Source: an uncultured Christensenella sp.
Lineage (GTDB): Bacteria; Bacillota; Clostridia; Christensenellales; Borkfalkiaceae
DNA length: 26,894 bases
NCBI GenBank assembly: GCA_910578145.1
Contig: CAJTPJ010000003.1
Span: forward strand, 146,690-173,583
Direction of reading: 5' to 3'
Shown: positions 14,886 to 20,816 of the stretch, piece after piece
Layout of the letters: each line of letters opens with the position of its first letter
How positions within the stretch are numbered: the first letter of the stretch is position 1
Notes under the pieces: generated by a model
Database searches by the model: none
Seen by the model: the letters and a program-made list of their open reading frames with translations, nothing else
Told to the model about the DNA's origin: nothing
Translations under genes and position numbers: made by a program

Positions 14886-16184
14886 TTACCTCTTTTTTCG
14901 TCCAGTCGATTGGACTCGATTATGTTTTTGTGCAAAGTACCCGGCAATGCTTATTCCGGCAACTACAAGCGACAGCGCCGCGCCGCCAACCGCGAATATC
15001 CAAGGGTATTTACCGAAAAATATTTGCGCTTCCGTCGGAATTGCCCTTAACAATTTTGCCTTCACGCAATAATCGCCGGTAATTTCCGTTTCCATATATT
15101 TCGATATCTTCTTTTCCGACTCGCCGTCAAGCACTGCTAATAACTCCAAATATTCCGTTTTCGCTTCTTCAACGACCTGCACAAACTGTGTGCCGTACTC
15201 AACCTCTTTTACGCTGTAAACCTCGCCGTCTACGTAGAAAGTTACGGTAAACGTTTTTATCTGCCAACGCGCTATAAGCGTTGTGTTTTCTTTTATCTTC
15301 TGCCCCGTGTATTCCGTGCCGTCTTCGTAGAACCAGCCGAGGAAGTTATAGCCGGCGCGGGTCGGCGTAGTTATGCTTGCCGCAGTGTTCCATTCCACCG
15401 TTTGAGTTTCCACATTACTGCCGCCGTCTGAATTAAACGTTACTGTATAACGGTTAATTTCAAAACGAGCATAAAGCGTTGTGTCCTCATAGATTGGGCG
15501 CCCGTCGTAACGTTGCGTAAATTCGGCGTCCAAATACCAGCCTATAAACGTGTAGCCTTCTTTTGTTGGGTCGGGCGGAAGGGGTATTGGCTTTTCCACC
15601 TCGACAAGCTCATATTCAACGGTAAACTCCGAACCCAAAATAGCGGTAGATGATAACGCCATAGAATACACGTAAAAATCATCTGACAGTACCGCGGAAA
15701 GCGAAGGATTGCTTTTAACCGCCTCTCCGTTACGTTTTAAAACTACGTTTGAATATCCGTGCCGGGGTAAATCTTTAAAAACGTTAATTTTTGGAAGCAC
15801 AATGTTTACCGTCGTTATTGGCATTGGCATACCACCTTCGCTTTTAATAGCTAAAACGCCCGTTAGTTGGGTACCGTTGATATTATTAGTGGCAATAGTC
15901 CTTTCTGAAATCAAATCAGACGGGCGCCCCGTATAAATGCTAAAATCATTACCAAAAGCGGTTTTTAATTTTTCCACTTCGCTGTCTGTCAAGGTTACGC
16001 CTAAACTTGAATACGTTTGAGCGCTTACCGTGGCTATGCTCTGCGTTGCCGGCTGTTCCGGCTCGTACGCAGGAGCGGCGGCGTGAGCGTTCGCGCCGCC
16101 GCCTGCAAAAATGGGAAAAACACAAATCGCGGCAATAAAAATTGCCGCTATTATAAACGTAAACCGATTTGTCTTACACTTCAT
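14886..16184 (-). CDS. Exported repeat protein (Listeria-Bacteroides/InlB B-repeat type), C-terminal anchor
   Basis: A 432-aa surface protein. Signal peptide ~1-35 (FIIAAIFIAAICVFPIFAGG), then a ~160-residue novel region. Two or more B-repeat units follow (YTFIGWYLDAEF...TLYARFEI; YNFLGWFYEDGTEY...TLIARWQI), partly repeated again before a C-terminal membrane span (~395-420, WIFAVGGAALSLVVAGISIA) and a short basic tail. B-repeats serve adhesion or spacing in cell-surface proteins. The tail contains VQSTG encoded by the dispersed palindrome at 14900. GAGGAG lies 9 bases upstream of the ATG. With the 835-aa protein it forms the outward-facing part of the cassette. Confidence 0.8.
   Translation of the reverse strand: MKCKTNRFTFIIAAIFIAAICVFPIFAGGGANAHAAAPAYEPEQPATQSIATVSAQTYSSLGVTLTDSEVEKLKTAFGNDFSIYTGRPSDLISERTIATNNINGTQLTGVLAIKSEGGMPMPITTVNIVLPKINVFKDLPRHGYSNVVLKRNGEAVKSNPSLSAVLSDDFYVYSMALSSTAILGSEFTVEYELVEVEKPIPLPPDPTKEGYTFIGWYLDAEFTQRYDGRPIYEDTTLYARFEINRYTVTFNSDGGSNVETQTVEWNTAASITTPTRAGYNFLGWFYEDGTEYTGQKIKENTTLIARWQIKTFTVTFYVDGEVYSVKEVEYGTQFVQVVEEAKTEYLELLAVLDGESEKKISKYMETEITGDYCVKAKLLRAIPTEAQIFFGKYPWIFAVGGAALSLVVAGISIAGYFAQKHNRVQSTGRKKR
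14900..14915. repeat. Dispersed palindrome, copy 4 (imperfect, in coding sequence)
   Basis: GTCCAGTCGATTGGAC, with one mismatch from perfect symmetry. It encodes VQSTG in the extreme C-terminal tail of the 432-aa surface protein, the same reading as in the 515-aa gene. Confidence 0.8.
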
Positions 16185-16188
16185 TGCT

Positions 16189-16713
16189 TTACTCCTCTTC
16201 GTCTAAAAAGTAGTGCATACACACCGTTTTTGCATAACTGCCGTCCGTCTTTTGGTACGTCAAGTTAAAATATCTGACGTCCGTTTTTATACCTTCCAAA
16301 AGCTCAATTTCAACCCCGCCGTAATATGCCGATAGCAATTCCGGCATTGCCTTGCATTGCAACGTGAATTGCTTCGTTTCCGTCTTTACCTCGAACGCGT
16401 CGTTTAAGCTCTTTATCTCGCTGAACCGATGAACGGCGCCGTCTGCTCTGAAAGTAAAATCGTTGTCCGCGTTCGGGCTTATGGCGATTTGATATTCAGG
16501 CGCTTTTCTTATTCCCGTGCCTATCACGCGAACGCCCAGCTCCTCGCCTTGCGGAAGTGCCAGCGACGAGCTGACAACGCCGTCTTCGTCTTTTATGTAC
16601 ATAGGCGCGGCGCTTTCGTAGCCGTTTGTCATATATCCGATAAAGCCGAATAATCCGGCAGCGCCCAACAGCGCCGCGTCAATGATTAGAAGCGTTTTCG
16701 CAAATTTATTCAT
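16189..16713 (-). CDS. Membrane-anchored extracellular protein
   Basis: A 174-aa protein. An N-terminal signal anchor (~8-30, LLIIDAALLGAAGLFGFIGYM) is followed by a ~140-residue, mainly beta-strand outer domain (VRVIGTGIRKAPEYQIAISP, FTFRADGAVHRFSEIKS). The start is the ATG at 16711-16713, which has GGGGTG 6 bases upstream; a near-upstream ATG in the same frame is less well placed. It follows the 83-aa membrane gene with a 4-base overlap and precedes the 432-aa gene by 4 bases. No family recognised; likely a component of the same surface assembly. Confidence 0.72.
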   Translation of the reverse strand: MNKFAKTLLIIDAALLGAAGLFGFIGYMTNGYESAAPMYIKDEDGVVSSSLALPQGEELGVRVIGTGIRKAPEYQIAISPNADNDFTFRADGAVHRFSEIKSLNDAFEVKTETKQFTLQCKAMPELLSAYYGGVEIELLEGIKTDVRYFNLTYQKTDGSYAKTVCMHYFLDEEE

Positions 16714-16961
16714 TGTACACACCCCGGCAACAAATAACCGCTGCTCGCCGCCGGCTCCGTTCCCAGCACGGTTTGCGCTATCGTTCCCCAGCCGTCAAAC
16801 CATTCCGGCAAGTTCCAGTTGATAAATCCGTCCGAACCCCACGCAAGCACAGTTAAAATCGCCGCCACCGTGAGTATTACCAGAATTATGCAGACAGTTA
16901 TTACGATTGCACTGCTCCTTTTCTCCGACTCTTCAAGATAATAATTTTTCTTCTTCGCCAT
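16710..16961 (-). CDS. Small single-span membrane protein
   Basis: An 83-aa protein. A Lys-rich cytoplasmic start (MAKKKNYYLEESEKR), one long membrane span (~17-42, SAIVITVCIILVILTVAAIL) and a Trp-rich outer end (WNLPEWFDGWGT). AAAGGAG lies 8 bases upstream. It abuts the 66-aa gene's stop directly. No family recognised; by size and topology it could be a minor virion or assembly membrane protein. Confidence 0.72.
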   Translation of the reverse strand: MAKKKNYYLEESEKRSSAIVITVCIILVILTVAAILTVLAWGSDGFINWNLPEWFDGWGTIAQTVLGTEPAASSGYLLPGCVQ

Positions 16962-17162
16962 TTATTTGCTCCTTTTCTTTTTGTTTGGGAAAGCCACGTC
17001 AACAATGTTTTCACCTTGATTAATGTAAACGTCTTTTCCCCATTCATTTGCTAACTTCTGAGCTTGACGCCGAGCGTCACGCAAGTAATAACAATCCGAG
17101 CAAACGCTGTCGCCCTCGCTATCGTCCGTTGTAAACCAATAAGTTTTGTGTTCTCTCGGCAT
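16962..17162 (-). CDS. Small soluble protein, first gene of the leftward operon
   Basis: A 66-aa protein with a CSDC pair and a helix-strand core (YLRDARRQAQKLANEWGKDVYI), ending in KKKRSK. The 'helix, GK-strand' segment is reminiscent of the 51-aa DUF2188-like protein at 10211, but the match is weak. AGAGG lies 6 bases upstream of the ATG. It is the promoter-proximal gene of the long leftward operon, behind the operator-controlled promoter at 17246-17274, so it is probably the earliest product. Confidence 0.68.
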   Translation of the reverse strand: MPREHKTYWFTTDDSEGDSVCSDCYYLRDARRQAQKLANEWGKDVYINQGENIVDVAFPNKKKRSK

Positions 17163-17185
17163 TTCAAACCTCTTTTATCTCTCCA

Positions 17186-17216
17186 CCCGTTAAGCTCCGG
17201 CTTGACGGGGATTTTT
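17186..17216. repeat. 31-bp leader repeat, copy 1 (hairpin)
   Basis: These 31 bases are identical to 17731..17761. CCCGT/ACGGG and AAGC/GCTT arms form a stable hairpin. On the leftward strand it is the 5' leader of the main operon, 24 bases before the start codon. Read rightward it resembles a terminator with a T-rich tail. Confidence 0.8.
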
Positions 17217-17225
17217 ATTTTTTAT

Positions 17226-17238
17226 GACCATTTTGGTC
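17226..17238. promoter_or_regulatory. Operator O1 (GACCA-TTT-TGGTC)
   Basis: GACCATTTTGGTC is a 13-bp perfect dyad followed by TATA. It covers the predicted start point (+1 to +13) of the leftward promoter. Confidence 0.75.
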
Positions 17239-17245
17239 TATATTA

Positions 17246-17274
17246 ACTATACGACCATTTTGGTCTATTGTCAA
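17246..17274 (-). promoter_or_regulatory. Main leftward promoter
   Basis: On the minus strand: TTGACA (17269-17274), a 17-base spacer, TATAGT (17246-17251). This is near consensus and drives the long envelope/replication operon. Operator O2 fills the spacer and O1 covers the start, so repressor binding should shut it off. Confidence 0.8.
17253..17265. promoter_or_regulatory. Operator O2 (same dyad as O1)
   Basis: The 13-bp dyad is identical to O1, with centres 27 bp apart. It lies wholly within the spacer of the leftward promoter. Confidence 0.75.
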
Positions 17275-17283
17275 GTATTTTAT

Positions 17284-17296
17284 GTCCGCTTTGGTC
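17284..17296. promoter_or_regulatory. Operator O3 (degenerate)
   Basis: GTCCGCTTTGGTC keeps the TTTGGTCTAT half of O1 and O2 and diverges in the other half. Its centre is 31 bp from O2. It abuts the -10 of the rightward repressor promoter, so it probably mediates autoregulation, as a weaker site. Confidence 0.6.
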
Positions 17297-17302
17297 TATA
17301 AT
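17297..17302 (+). promoter_or_regulatory. -10 box of a leaderless rightward promoter
   Basis: TATAAT at 17297-17302. The next gene's ATG is at 17309, exactly where transcription should begin, and there is no ribosome binding site. No good -35 is present (AGTATT at the right distance), as in promoters that need an activator. Confidence 0.6.
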
Positions 17303-17308
17303 TTTTTT

Positions 17309-17518
17309 ATGAATATCTTATACAAACGTTTAAAAGAAATACGAACGGAACGCGGGCTTAAACTTAAAGAAGTTGCCGAACAATTAAACGTTACAATTCG
17401 TAGCATAAGCCGCTATGAAGAAGGAACTCGTGAACCGTCTGTTGATTTAATCATTCAATTTTGCAAATTTTATGATGTGAGTTCCGATTATCTGTTGGGA
17501 CTTACTGACCGCTATTAA
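17309..17518 (+). CDS. Small Cro/CI-type HTH repressor, probably leaderless
   Basis: A 69-aa, single-domain Xre-family regulator: RLKEIRTERGLKLKEVAEQL, recognition helix region NVTIRSISRYEEGTREPS, then the usual FYDVSSDYLLGL ending. No protease or dimer domain, so it is not a LexA-cleavable repressor. The start is the ATG at 17309, seven bases after a TATAAT, implying a leaderless mRNA; the frame is open 9 codons upstream but through the operators. It probably binds the GACCA-TTT-TGGTC operators beside it and keeps the leftward operon silent. Its end overlaps the convergent HTH gene by 17 bases. Confidence 0.82.
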   Translation: MNILYKRLKEIRTERGLKLKEVAEQLNVTIRSISRYEEGTREPSVDLIIQFCKFYDVSSDYLLGLTDRY

Positions 17519-17708
17519 GTTGAGCTTGTATTATTTCTTCCGCCGTACAGTCATAAATCTTTGACAACGTTAGTACTTGCTCAAGTCCGATTTTCCTTAA
17601 TCCTTGTTCATATCGCAGTAATGCTCTTACACTTACACCCAAAACGTTTGCTACCTCGGCAAGCGTTTTTTTATTTGCTAACCGCAAACATTTTAAAGTA
17701 TATTGCAC
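17502..17708 (-). CDS. Small HTH regulator, GTG start
   Basis: A 68-aa Xre-family protein read from the GTG at 17706-17708 with GAGGAG upstream (longer spacing than usual). KTLAEVANVLGVSVRALLRYEQGLRKIGLEQVLTLSKIYDCT is a clear HTH_3 core. The frame continues upstream to an ATG at 17807, but this runs through the 31-bp leader repeat and the operator, so it is not the start. It is convergent with, and overlaps by 17 bases, the putative repressor gene. Its transcript could be antisense to that gene, giving a Cro-like counter-regulator. Confidence 0.75.
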   Translation of the reverse strand: MQYTLKCLRLANKKTLAEVANVLGVSVRALLRYEQGLRKIGLEQVLTLSKIYDCTAEEIIQAQLNSGQ

Positions 17709-17730
17709 CCTTTGTGTTTCTCCTCTTTTC

Positions 17731-17761
17731 CCCGTTAAGCTCCGGCTTGACGGGGATTTTT
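17731..17761. repeat. 31-bp leader repeat, copy 2 (hairpin)
   Basis: Identical to 17186..17216. On the leftward strand it is the leader of the GTG-start HTH gene and is again followed by AAAAGAGG. Read rightward the hairpin ends in six T residues and may terminate the 69-aa repressor transcript. Confidence 0.8.
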
Positions 17762-17789
17762 TGTTGTGAATAATGGTATTTTTTATAAT
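17761..17789 (+). promoter_or_regulatory. Rightward promoter toward the third HTH gene and integrase
   Basis: TTGTTG (17761-17766), 17-base spacer, TATAAT (17784-17789). The -10 lies inside the spacer of the 12-bp inverted repeat at 17773-17807. Confidence 0.55.
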
Positions 17790-17807
17790 ACATTCAAAAA
17801 ATACCAT
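17773..17807. promoter_or_regulatory. 35-bp operator-like inverted repeat
   Basis: ATGGTATTTTTT (17773-17784) and AAAAAATACCAT (17796-17807) are perfect 12-bp arms around an 11-base centre. It sits between divergent HTH genes and overlaps the -10 boxes of both. It differs from the GACCA operators, so a second regulator is likely involved. Confidence 0.7.
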
Positions 17808-17827
17808 AAAATATACCCGTTTGTCAA
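17798..17827 (-). promoter_or_regulatory. Leftward promoter of the GTG-start HTH gene
   Basis: Minus strand: TTGACA (17822-17827), 18-base spacer, extended -10 TGGTATTTT (TATTTT at 17798-17803). The right arm of the inverted repeat covers the -10. Confidence 0.5.
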
Positions 17828-17896
17828 TAGCTTTACCGTAATTTATCCCAAAAAAATAACCGCAAAATGCGGTACAGTAGTTGCGGAGGCAAATTT

Positions 17897-18250
17897 ATGA
17901 AAATTTTAAGAGAGCTACGCAAAGAAAAAAATTTGACAATAGCAAAAACCGCCGAATTTCTTAATATGCCGTTTGAAACATATAGAAGTTATGAAGCGGG
18001 AAAAAATCAAGCTGATTACGAAACTTTGGTAAAACTTGCGGACTTTTTCGGTGTCACGGTCGATTATCTTCTCGGCAGAGAATCAATAATTACCAACGAT
18101 GACCGCGCAAAAGGATGGGTTGACAGCGATATGGTTCGGGTTGCTCCCATTGAAGCTGAAATGCTTGAAGTTTTTCGTGAAGTTGGATTAAAGCGCGGTA
18201 AGGAAGTGCAAAAAACTTTAATTACAGTTGCAAAAAACTTATGCAATTGA
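17897..18250 (+). CDS. HTH regulator with C-terminal extension
   Basis: A 117-aa Xre-family protein. The HTH spans ~1-60 (LRELRKEKNLTIAKTAEFLN, PFETYRSYEAGKNQADYETL, FFGVTVDYLLGR). A ~55-residue extension follows, including a helical C-terminus (EMLEVFREVGLKRGKEVQKTL), as in many Clostridia phage-type repressors lacking a peptidase domain. GGAGG lies 7 bases before the ATG at 17897; ten upstream codons are open but unsupported. It lies 77 bases upstream of the integrase, in the same direction, and is a candidate ligand of the 17773-17807 inverted repeat. Confidence 0.85.
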   Translation: MKILRELRKEKNLTIAKTAEFLNMPFETYRSYEAGKNQADYETLVKLADFFGVTVDYLLGRESIITNDDRAKGWVDSDMVRVAPIEAEMLEVFREVGLKRGKEVQKTLITVAKNLCN

Positions 18251-18279
18251 AAAGGTTCATTTCTTTCATTGTGCCTTAC

Positions 18280-18315
18280 CCTAGAATTACACCCTGCGGG
18301 TGAATACATTTTAGG
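18280..18315 (+). promoter_or_regulatory. Hairpin in the integrase leader
   Basis: CCTAGAAT/ATTTTAGG encloses CACCC-TGC-GGGTG. The hairpin ends just before the ribosome binding site GGAAGG of the integrase, so it may limit translation; no T-run follows. Confidence 0.5.
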
Positions 18316-18327
18316 AAGGTTCACAAA

Positions 18328-19539
18328 ATGAACAACTCGGAAAAAATGGTTTATCTCAGTTCAAAATTAGTATTGCTGAGTATAGACAAAGAACACAACA
18401 AGGCGGAAATAGAAAAAATTTCCGCAGAACTTACCTCTTTGCAACAACAAATTGAGGACTGCCAAAACGACAACCTTTTAAACGAAGAACAAGGCTTTGT
18501 AAAATTTACAGAACAGGAGATTTTACAAATGCCTAATAAATTTAGAAGATTATTCCGCCACGGCGGAGTGGTTGTCCGCGGATATAAACGTGTTAGCTGT
18601 ATGCGCGGAAAAAAAGTAATATATAACTACGAACTTCGTTGCAGAAGTAGCGGTTATGACATATACGCTTCCAGTAACGATTTTGAAGAAGCAAAGCAAA
18701 AATTTTTGAAGAAGTTAAAAATCGTAGAAAAACTTGTTAATTTTCCCAAAGTGCCTACTAACTTTCACGAATTTGCAATGTACTACTTTGAAAATTTTAG
18801 AAAAAAGAAAGTTGCAAAATCAACGTATGAAAGCGATTTAAACAGGTACAAAAATAATTTACTTGCACCGTTCGCAACAATACAACTAAATAAAATTACA
18901 CCTATTCAGTGCCAACAAGTTATTGAAAAAATTTTATCGGAAGGCAAAGAAAAAAGCGCACAAGACGTTTATTCTCTGTTAAATGTTATTTTTAAAATGG
19001 CTATTGCACACGGTATTATTGAACGCAACCCGCTTGCAATCGTTATGCCGGTAACACACGAACGCGAACACGGCAAGGCGCTAAGTAAAAATGAAGAAAA
19101 ATTTTTGCTTGAATCAACAGCCAATACTCCCTACCAAATTATGTTTGCAGTAGCCCTTTACACTGGATTACGCCCAAACGAATACGCAACCGCACGTATA
19201 GATTGCAATTTCATTATTGCAGTAAATAGCAAACGCAAAAGTAAAAAAGTTGAATATAAAAAAATACCCGTTACGCCTATGCTCCGCCCTTATTTGGACG
19301 GCGTAACAGAATTAAAATTTTATATTCCCGAAGTTATGCGTGAAAAATTTAAGTCGATATTGCCCGCACATAAACTTTATGACTTGCGCACAACATTTTA
19401 TACCCGTTGCAAAGAATGTGGCATTACCGACGTTGCCATAATGGCGTTTGTTGGGCACTCTTTGGGAAAACTCGGTAATACATACACTGATTTATCAGAT
19501 GATTTCCTTCTTTTAGAAGGAAATAAATTCAAATATTAA
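18328..19539 (+). CDS. int: Tyrosine site-specific integrase
   Basis: A 403-aa integrase that would insert and excise the element at the tRNA-Glu 3' end. An N-terminal coiled coil (~20-50), an AP2-like arm-binding region (~75-130, KFRRLFRHGGVVVRGYKR) and a SAM-like core-binding domain (~142-240) precede the catalytic domain. Catalytic residues: Arg282 (TGLRPNE), His348 and Arg354 (HKLYDLRTTF), His377 (GHS) and the nucleophile Tyr386 (NTYTD); all are present, so it should be active. GGAAGG lies upstream of the ATG. It ends 126 bp before the right attachment core. No excisionase gene is recognised; one of the small basic proteins may serve. Confidence 0.95.
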   Translation: MNNSEKMVYLSSKLVLLSIDKEHNKAEIEKISAELTSLQQQIEDCQNDNLLNEEQGFVKFTEQEILQMPNKFRRLFRHGGVVVRGYKRVSCMRGKKVIYNYELRCRSSGYDIYASSNDFEEAKQKFLKKLKIVEKLVNFPKVPTNFHEFAMYYFENFRKKKVAKSTYESDLNRYKNNLLAPFATIQLNKITPIQCQQVIEKILSEGKEKSAQDVYSLLNVIFKMAIAHGIIERNPLAIVMPVTHEREHGKALSKNEEKFLLESTANTPYQIMFAVALYTGLRPNEYATARIDCNFIIAVNSKRKSKKVEYKKIPVTPMLRPYLDGVTELKFYIPEVMREKFKSILPAHKLYDLRTTFYTRCKECGITDVAIMAFVGHSLGKLGNTYTDLSDDFLLLEGNKFKY

Positions 19540-19545
19540 TTCTTA

Positions 19546-19565
19546 TGCGACAATCGTGCGACAAA
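19546..19565. repeat. 20-bp direct repeat, right copy (candidate integrase arm site)
   Basis: Identical to 218..237. It begins 6 bases after the integrase stop. Confidence 0.55.
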
Positions 19566-19590
19566 ATTTTTAATTAATGATAAAATAAAC

Positions 19591-19626
19591 AGGCTATTTT
19601 TGCCTGAAAAACGGCAAAAATAGCCT
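19591..19626. terminator. 14-bp perfect hairpin near the right end
   Basis: AGGCTATTTTTGCC (19591-19604) and GGCAAAAATAGCCT (19613-19626) with an 8-base loop. It lies between the integrase and attR. No T-run follows rightward, so it may end the integrase transcript weakly or act in recombination. Confidence 0.5.
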
Positions 19627-19665
19627 AAAAATAGCTTATTTTAAGCGGCGCACCTGCGTGAATAC

Positions 19666-19690
19666 GGTTCGATTCCCGTACGGGTCACCA
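19666..19690. repeat. attR core, 25-bp direct repeat (tRNA-Glu 3' fragment)
   Basis: Exact copy of 136..160, with no tRNA 5' half upstream. It is the displaced end of the original tRNA gene and marks the right boundary of the element. Confidence 0.9.
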
Positions 19691-19697
19691 CTCAGTA

Positions 19698-19745
19698 ACA
19701 AAGTCGAACTTTTCACAATAATGAGAAGTCGGCTTTGTTTTTTAT
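19698..19745 (+). terminator. Original tRNA-Glu terminator, displaced by the insertion
   Basis: ACAAAG...CTTTGT arms (19698-19703 and 19733-19738) with a mostly paired interior, followed by a T-run. It begins 8 bases after the attR core. Confidence 0.7.
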
Positions 19746-19751
19746 ACCGTT

Positions 19752-19786
19752 AAGTCGTGCAGTTTAGGCTGTACGGCTTTTCTTTA
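19752..19786 (+). terminator. Second hairpin terminator
   Basis: AAGTCGTGCAG (19752-19762) pairs, with two G-T wobbles, with CTGTACGGCTT (19769-19779), followed by TTCTTT. It insulates the downstream lipoprotein gene. Confidence 0.6.
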
Positions 19787-19909
19787 TGCCCTGCGATTAA
19801 ATATAGGCTTTAACATTTCAAGGCTTAAAACCGCTTTAATTACTTGTCAAGACAAGCTCACGCCTAACTGCCATTTCAATTTTAATAAGTATTTATCCTA
19901 ATTAAACTA

Positions 19910-19938
19910 TTGCCAAAAAGGCTTGCGTATGATATAAT
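19910..19938 (+). promoter_or_regulatory. Promoter of the lipoprotein gene
   Basis: TTGCCA (19910-19915), 17-base spacer, TATAAT (19933-19938), ending 29 bases before the ATG. Confidence 0.8.
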
Positions 19939-19967
19939 AGTCAAAAATTAAATAAGGGTGTAATGAT

Positions 19968-20816
19968 ATGAAAAAAACTGGTATAGCGTTTTTATTATCG
20001 GCTATTACTTGCATAGTATTATTTGCGTTTGCTGGCTGTACCGATAAGGCTAATCAAATAAATTCAATAACTGATATTGAATACTATGCGGATATGCAAT
20101 CGGGTGGCGATAAAATAGACGTTTCGTTCGAGAACGGAAAAAGGGGCGGCTTTCAGTTTACTATTGAAGATAAAAGCAATATAGACGAAATAGTTAATTT
20201 GGTACTTACCGCTAAACTTACTAATTTAGGTAATGCACCGCCTGCACCCGGCAACAACACTTCGTTTACGATACACCAAGGCGCAAAATCTTACGGCATT
20301 TCATCAAACGGAATAAATGTCGATAATAATCGTTATGTTCTTTCTACAAACAACAAACTTAACGAAAAAATAACCGCTATCGCTACTGAAAAAGGGGCGT
20401 TTGATACCGAAATCGGTGTAATATATAAGGTTATCGAGCTTACGGATATCGAAAGTGTCAGCGAAGAAAAAATTACTGTTGACAACAATACTGCTCTTTT
20501 AAATTTATTGAGTTCTGATTTTGCCGATTGTGAGTATTTTTATCTTTTTGATAGCGAAAATTCTGCTGAAAGGTATTACACAACAGGCATAACCGAAAAT
20601 AAGTTGGCGGCTTATCAATATAAAGCTCACGTTACTACGGGAAAGGGCAAATTGGTGGTAATGTGGCACATATTTCAAAATTATAATTCAACATCTTATT
20701 ATTTGACGCGCCCGTCGTTGAGTGAGATAAATTTAGGTAATACCACATCTTCGGCTTATACTGAATTTGCTTTTGGGCTTTGGCATAACCACTATTTGAC
20801 TATTTATTATATTTAA
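19968..20816 (+). CDS. Secreted lipoprotein of unknown function
   Basis: A 282-aa protein. A type II signal peptide (KKTGIAFLLSAITCIVLFAF) ends in the lipobox FAGC, with Cys24 the predicted lipidation site; it should be tethered to the outer face of the membrane. The mature part (~260 residues) is beta-rich and polar with no recognised domain (FTIEDKSNIDEIVNLVL..., then YLTRPSLSEINLGNTTSSAY). AAGGGTG precedes the ATG. The gene stands alone in the right flank, with its own promoter and no partner, and is transcribed away from the element. Confidence 0.85.
   Translation: MKKTGIAFLLSAITCIVLFAFAGCTDKANQINSITDIEYYADMQSGGDKIDVSFENGKRGGFQFTIEDKSNIDEIVNLVLTAKLTNLGNAPPAPGNNTSFTIHQGAKSYGISSNGINVDNNRYVLSTNNKLNEKITAIATEKGAFDTEIGVIYKVIELTDIESVSEEKITVDNNTALLNLLSSDFADCEYFYLFDSENSAERYYTTGITENKLAAYQYKAHVTTGKGKLVVMWHIFQNYNSTSYYLTRPSLSEINLGNTTSSAYTEFAFGLWHNHYLTIYYI

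Larger units (their letters stand above)
136..19690. mobile_element. tRNA-Glu-integrated element of unknown class, about 19.5 kb
   Basis: Seen: an exact 25-bp direct repeat at 136..160 and 19666..19690, the first copy forming the 3' end of tRNA-Glu. A tyrosine integrase gene ends about 130 bp inside the right copy. Between the repeats lie a replication block, a Zot-like ATPase, an envelope-protein cassette and a phage-like regulatory switch. Nearly all non-regulatory genes run leftward as overlapping or closely spaced units, as in a single long transcript. The terminator expected after the original tRNA now follows the right repeat (19698..19745), which fits insertion between the tRNA and its terminator. 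No tailed-phage structural or lysis gene and no conjugation relaxase or VirB4 was recognised. Class is undetermined; inovirus-like, vesicle-virus-like and unusual transfer element are all open. Confidence 0.9.

Noticed and set aside
136..19690. Classification as a tailed prophage or a conjugative ICE
   Set aside because: No terminase, portal, capsid, tail, holin or endolysin, and no relaxase, VirB4 or coupling protein, could be recognised. The integrase and HTH switch are shared by many element types and do not decide.
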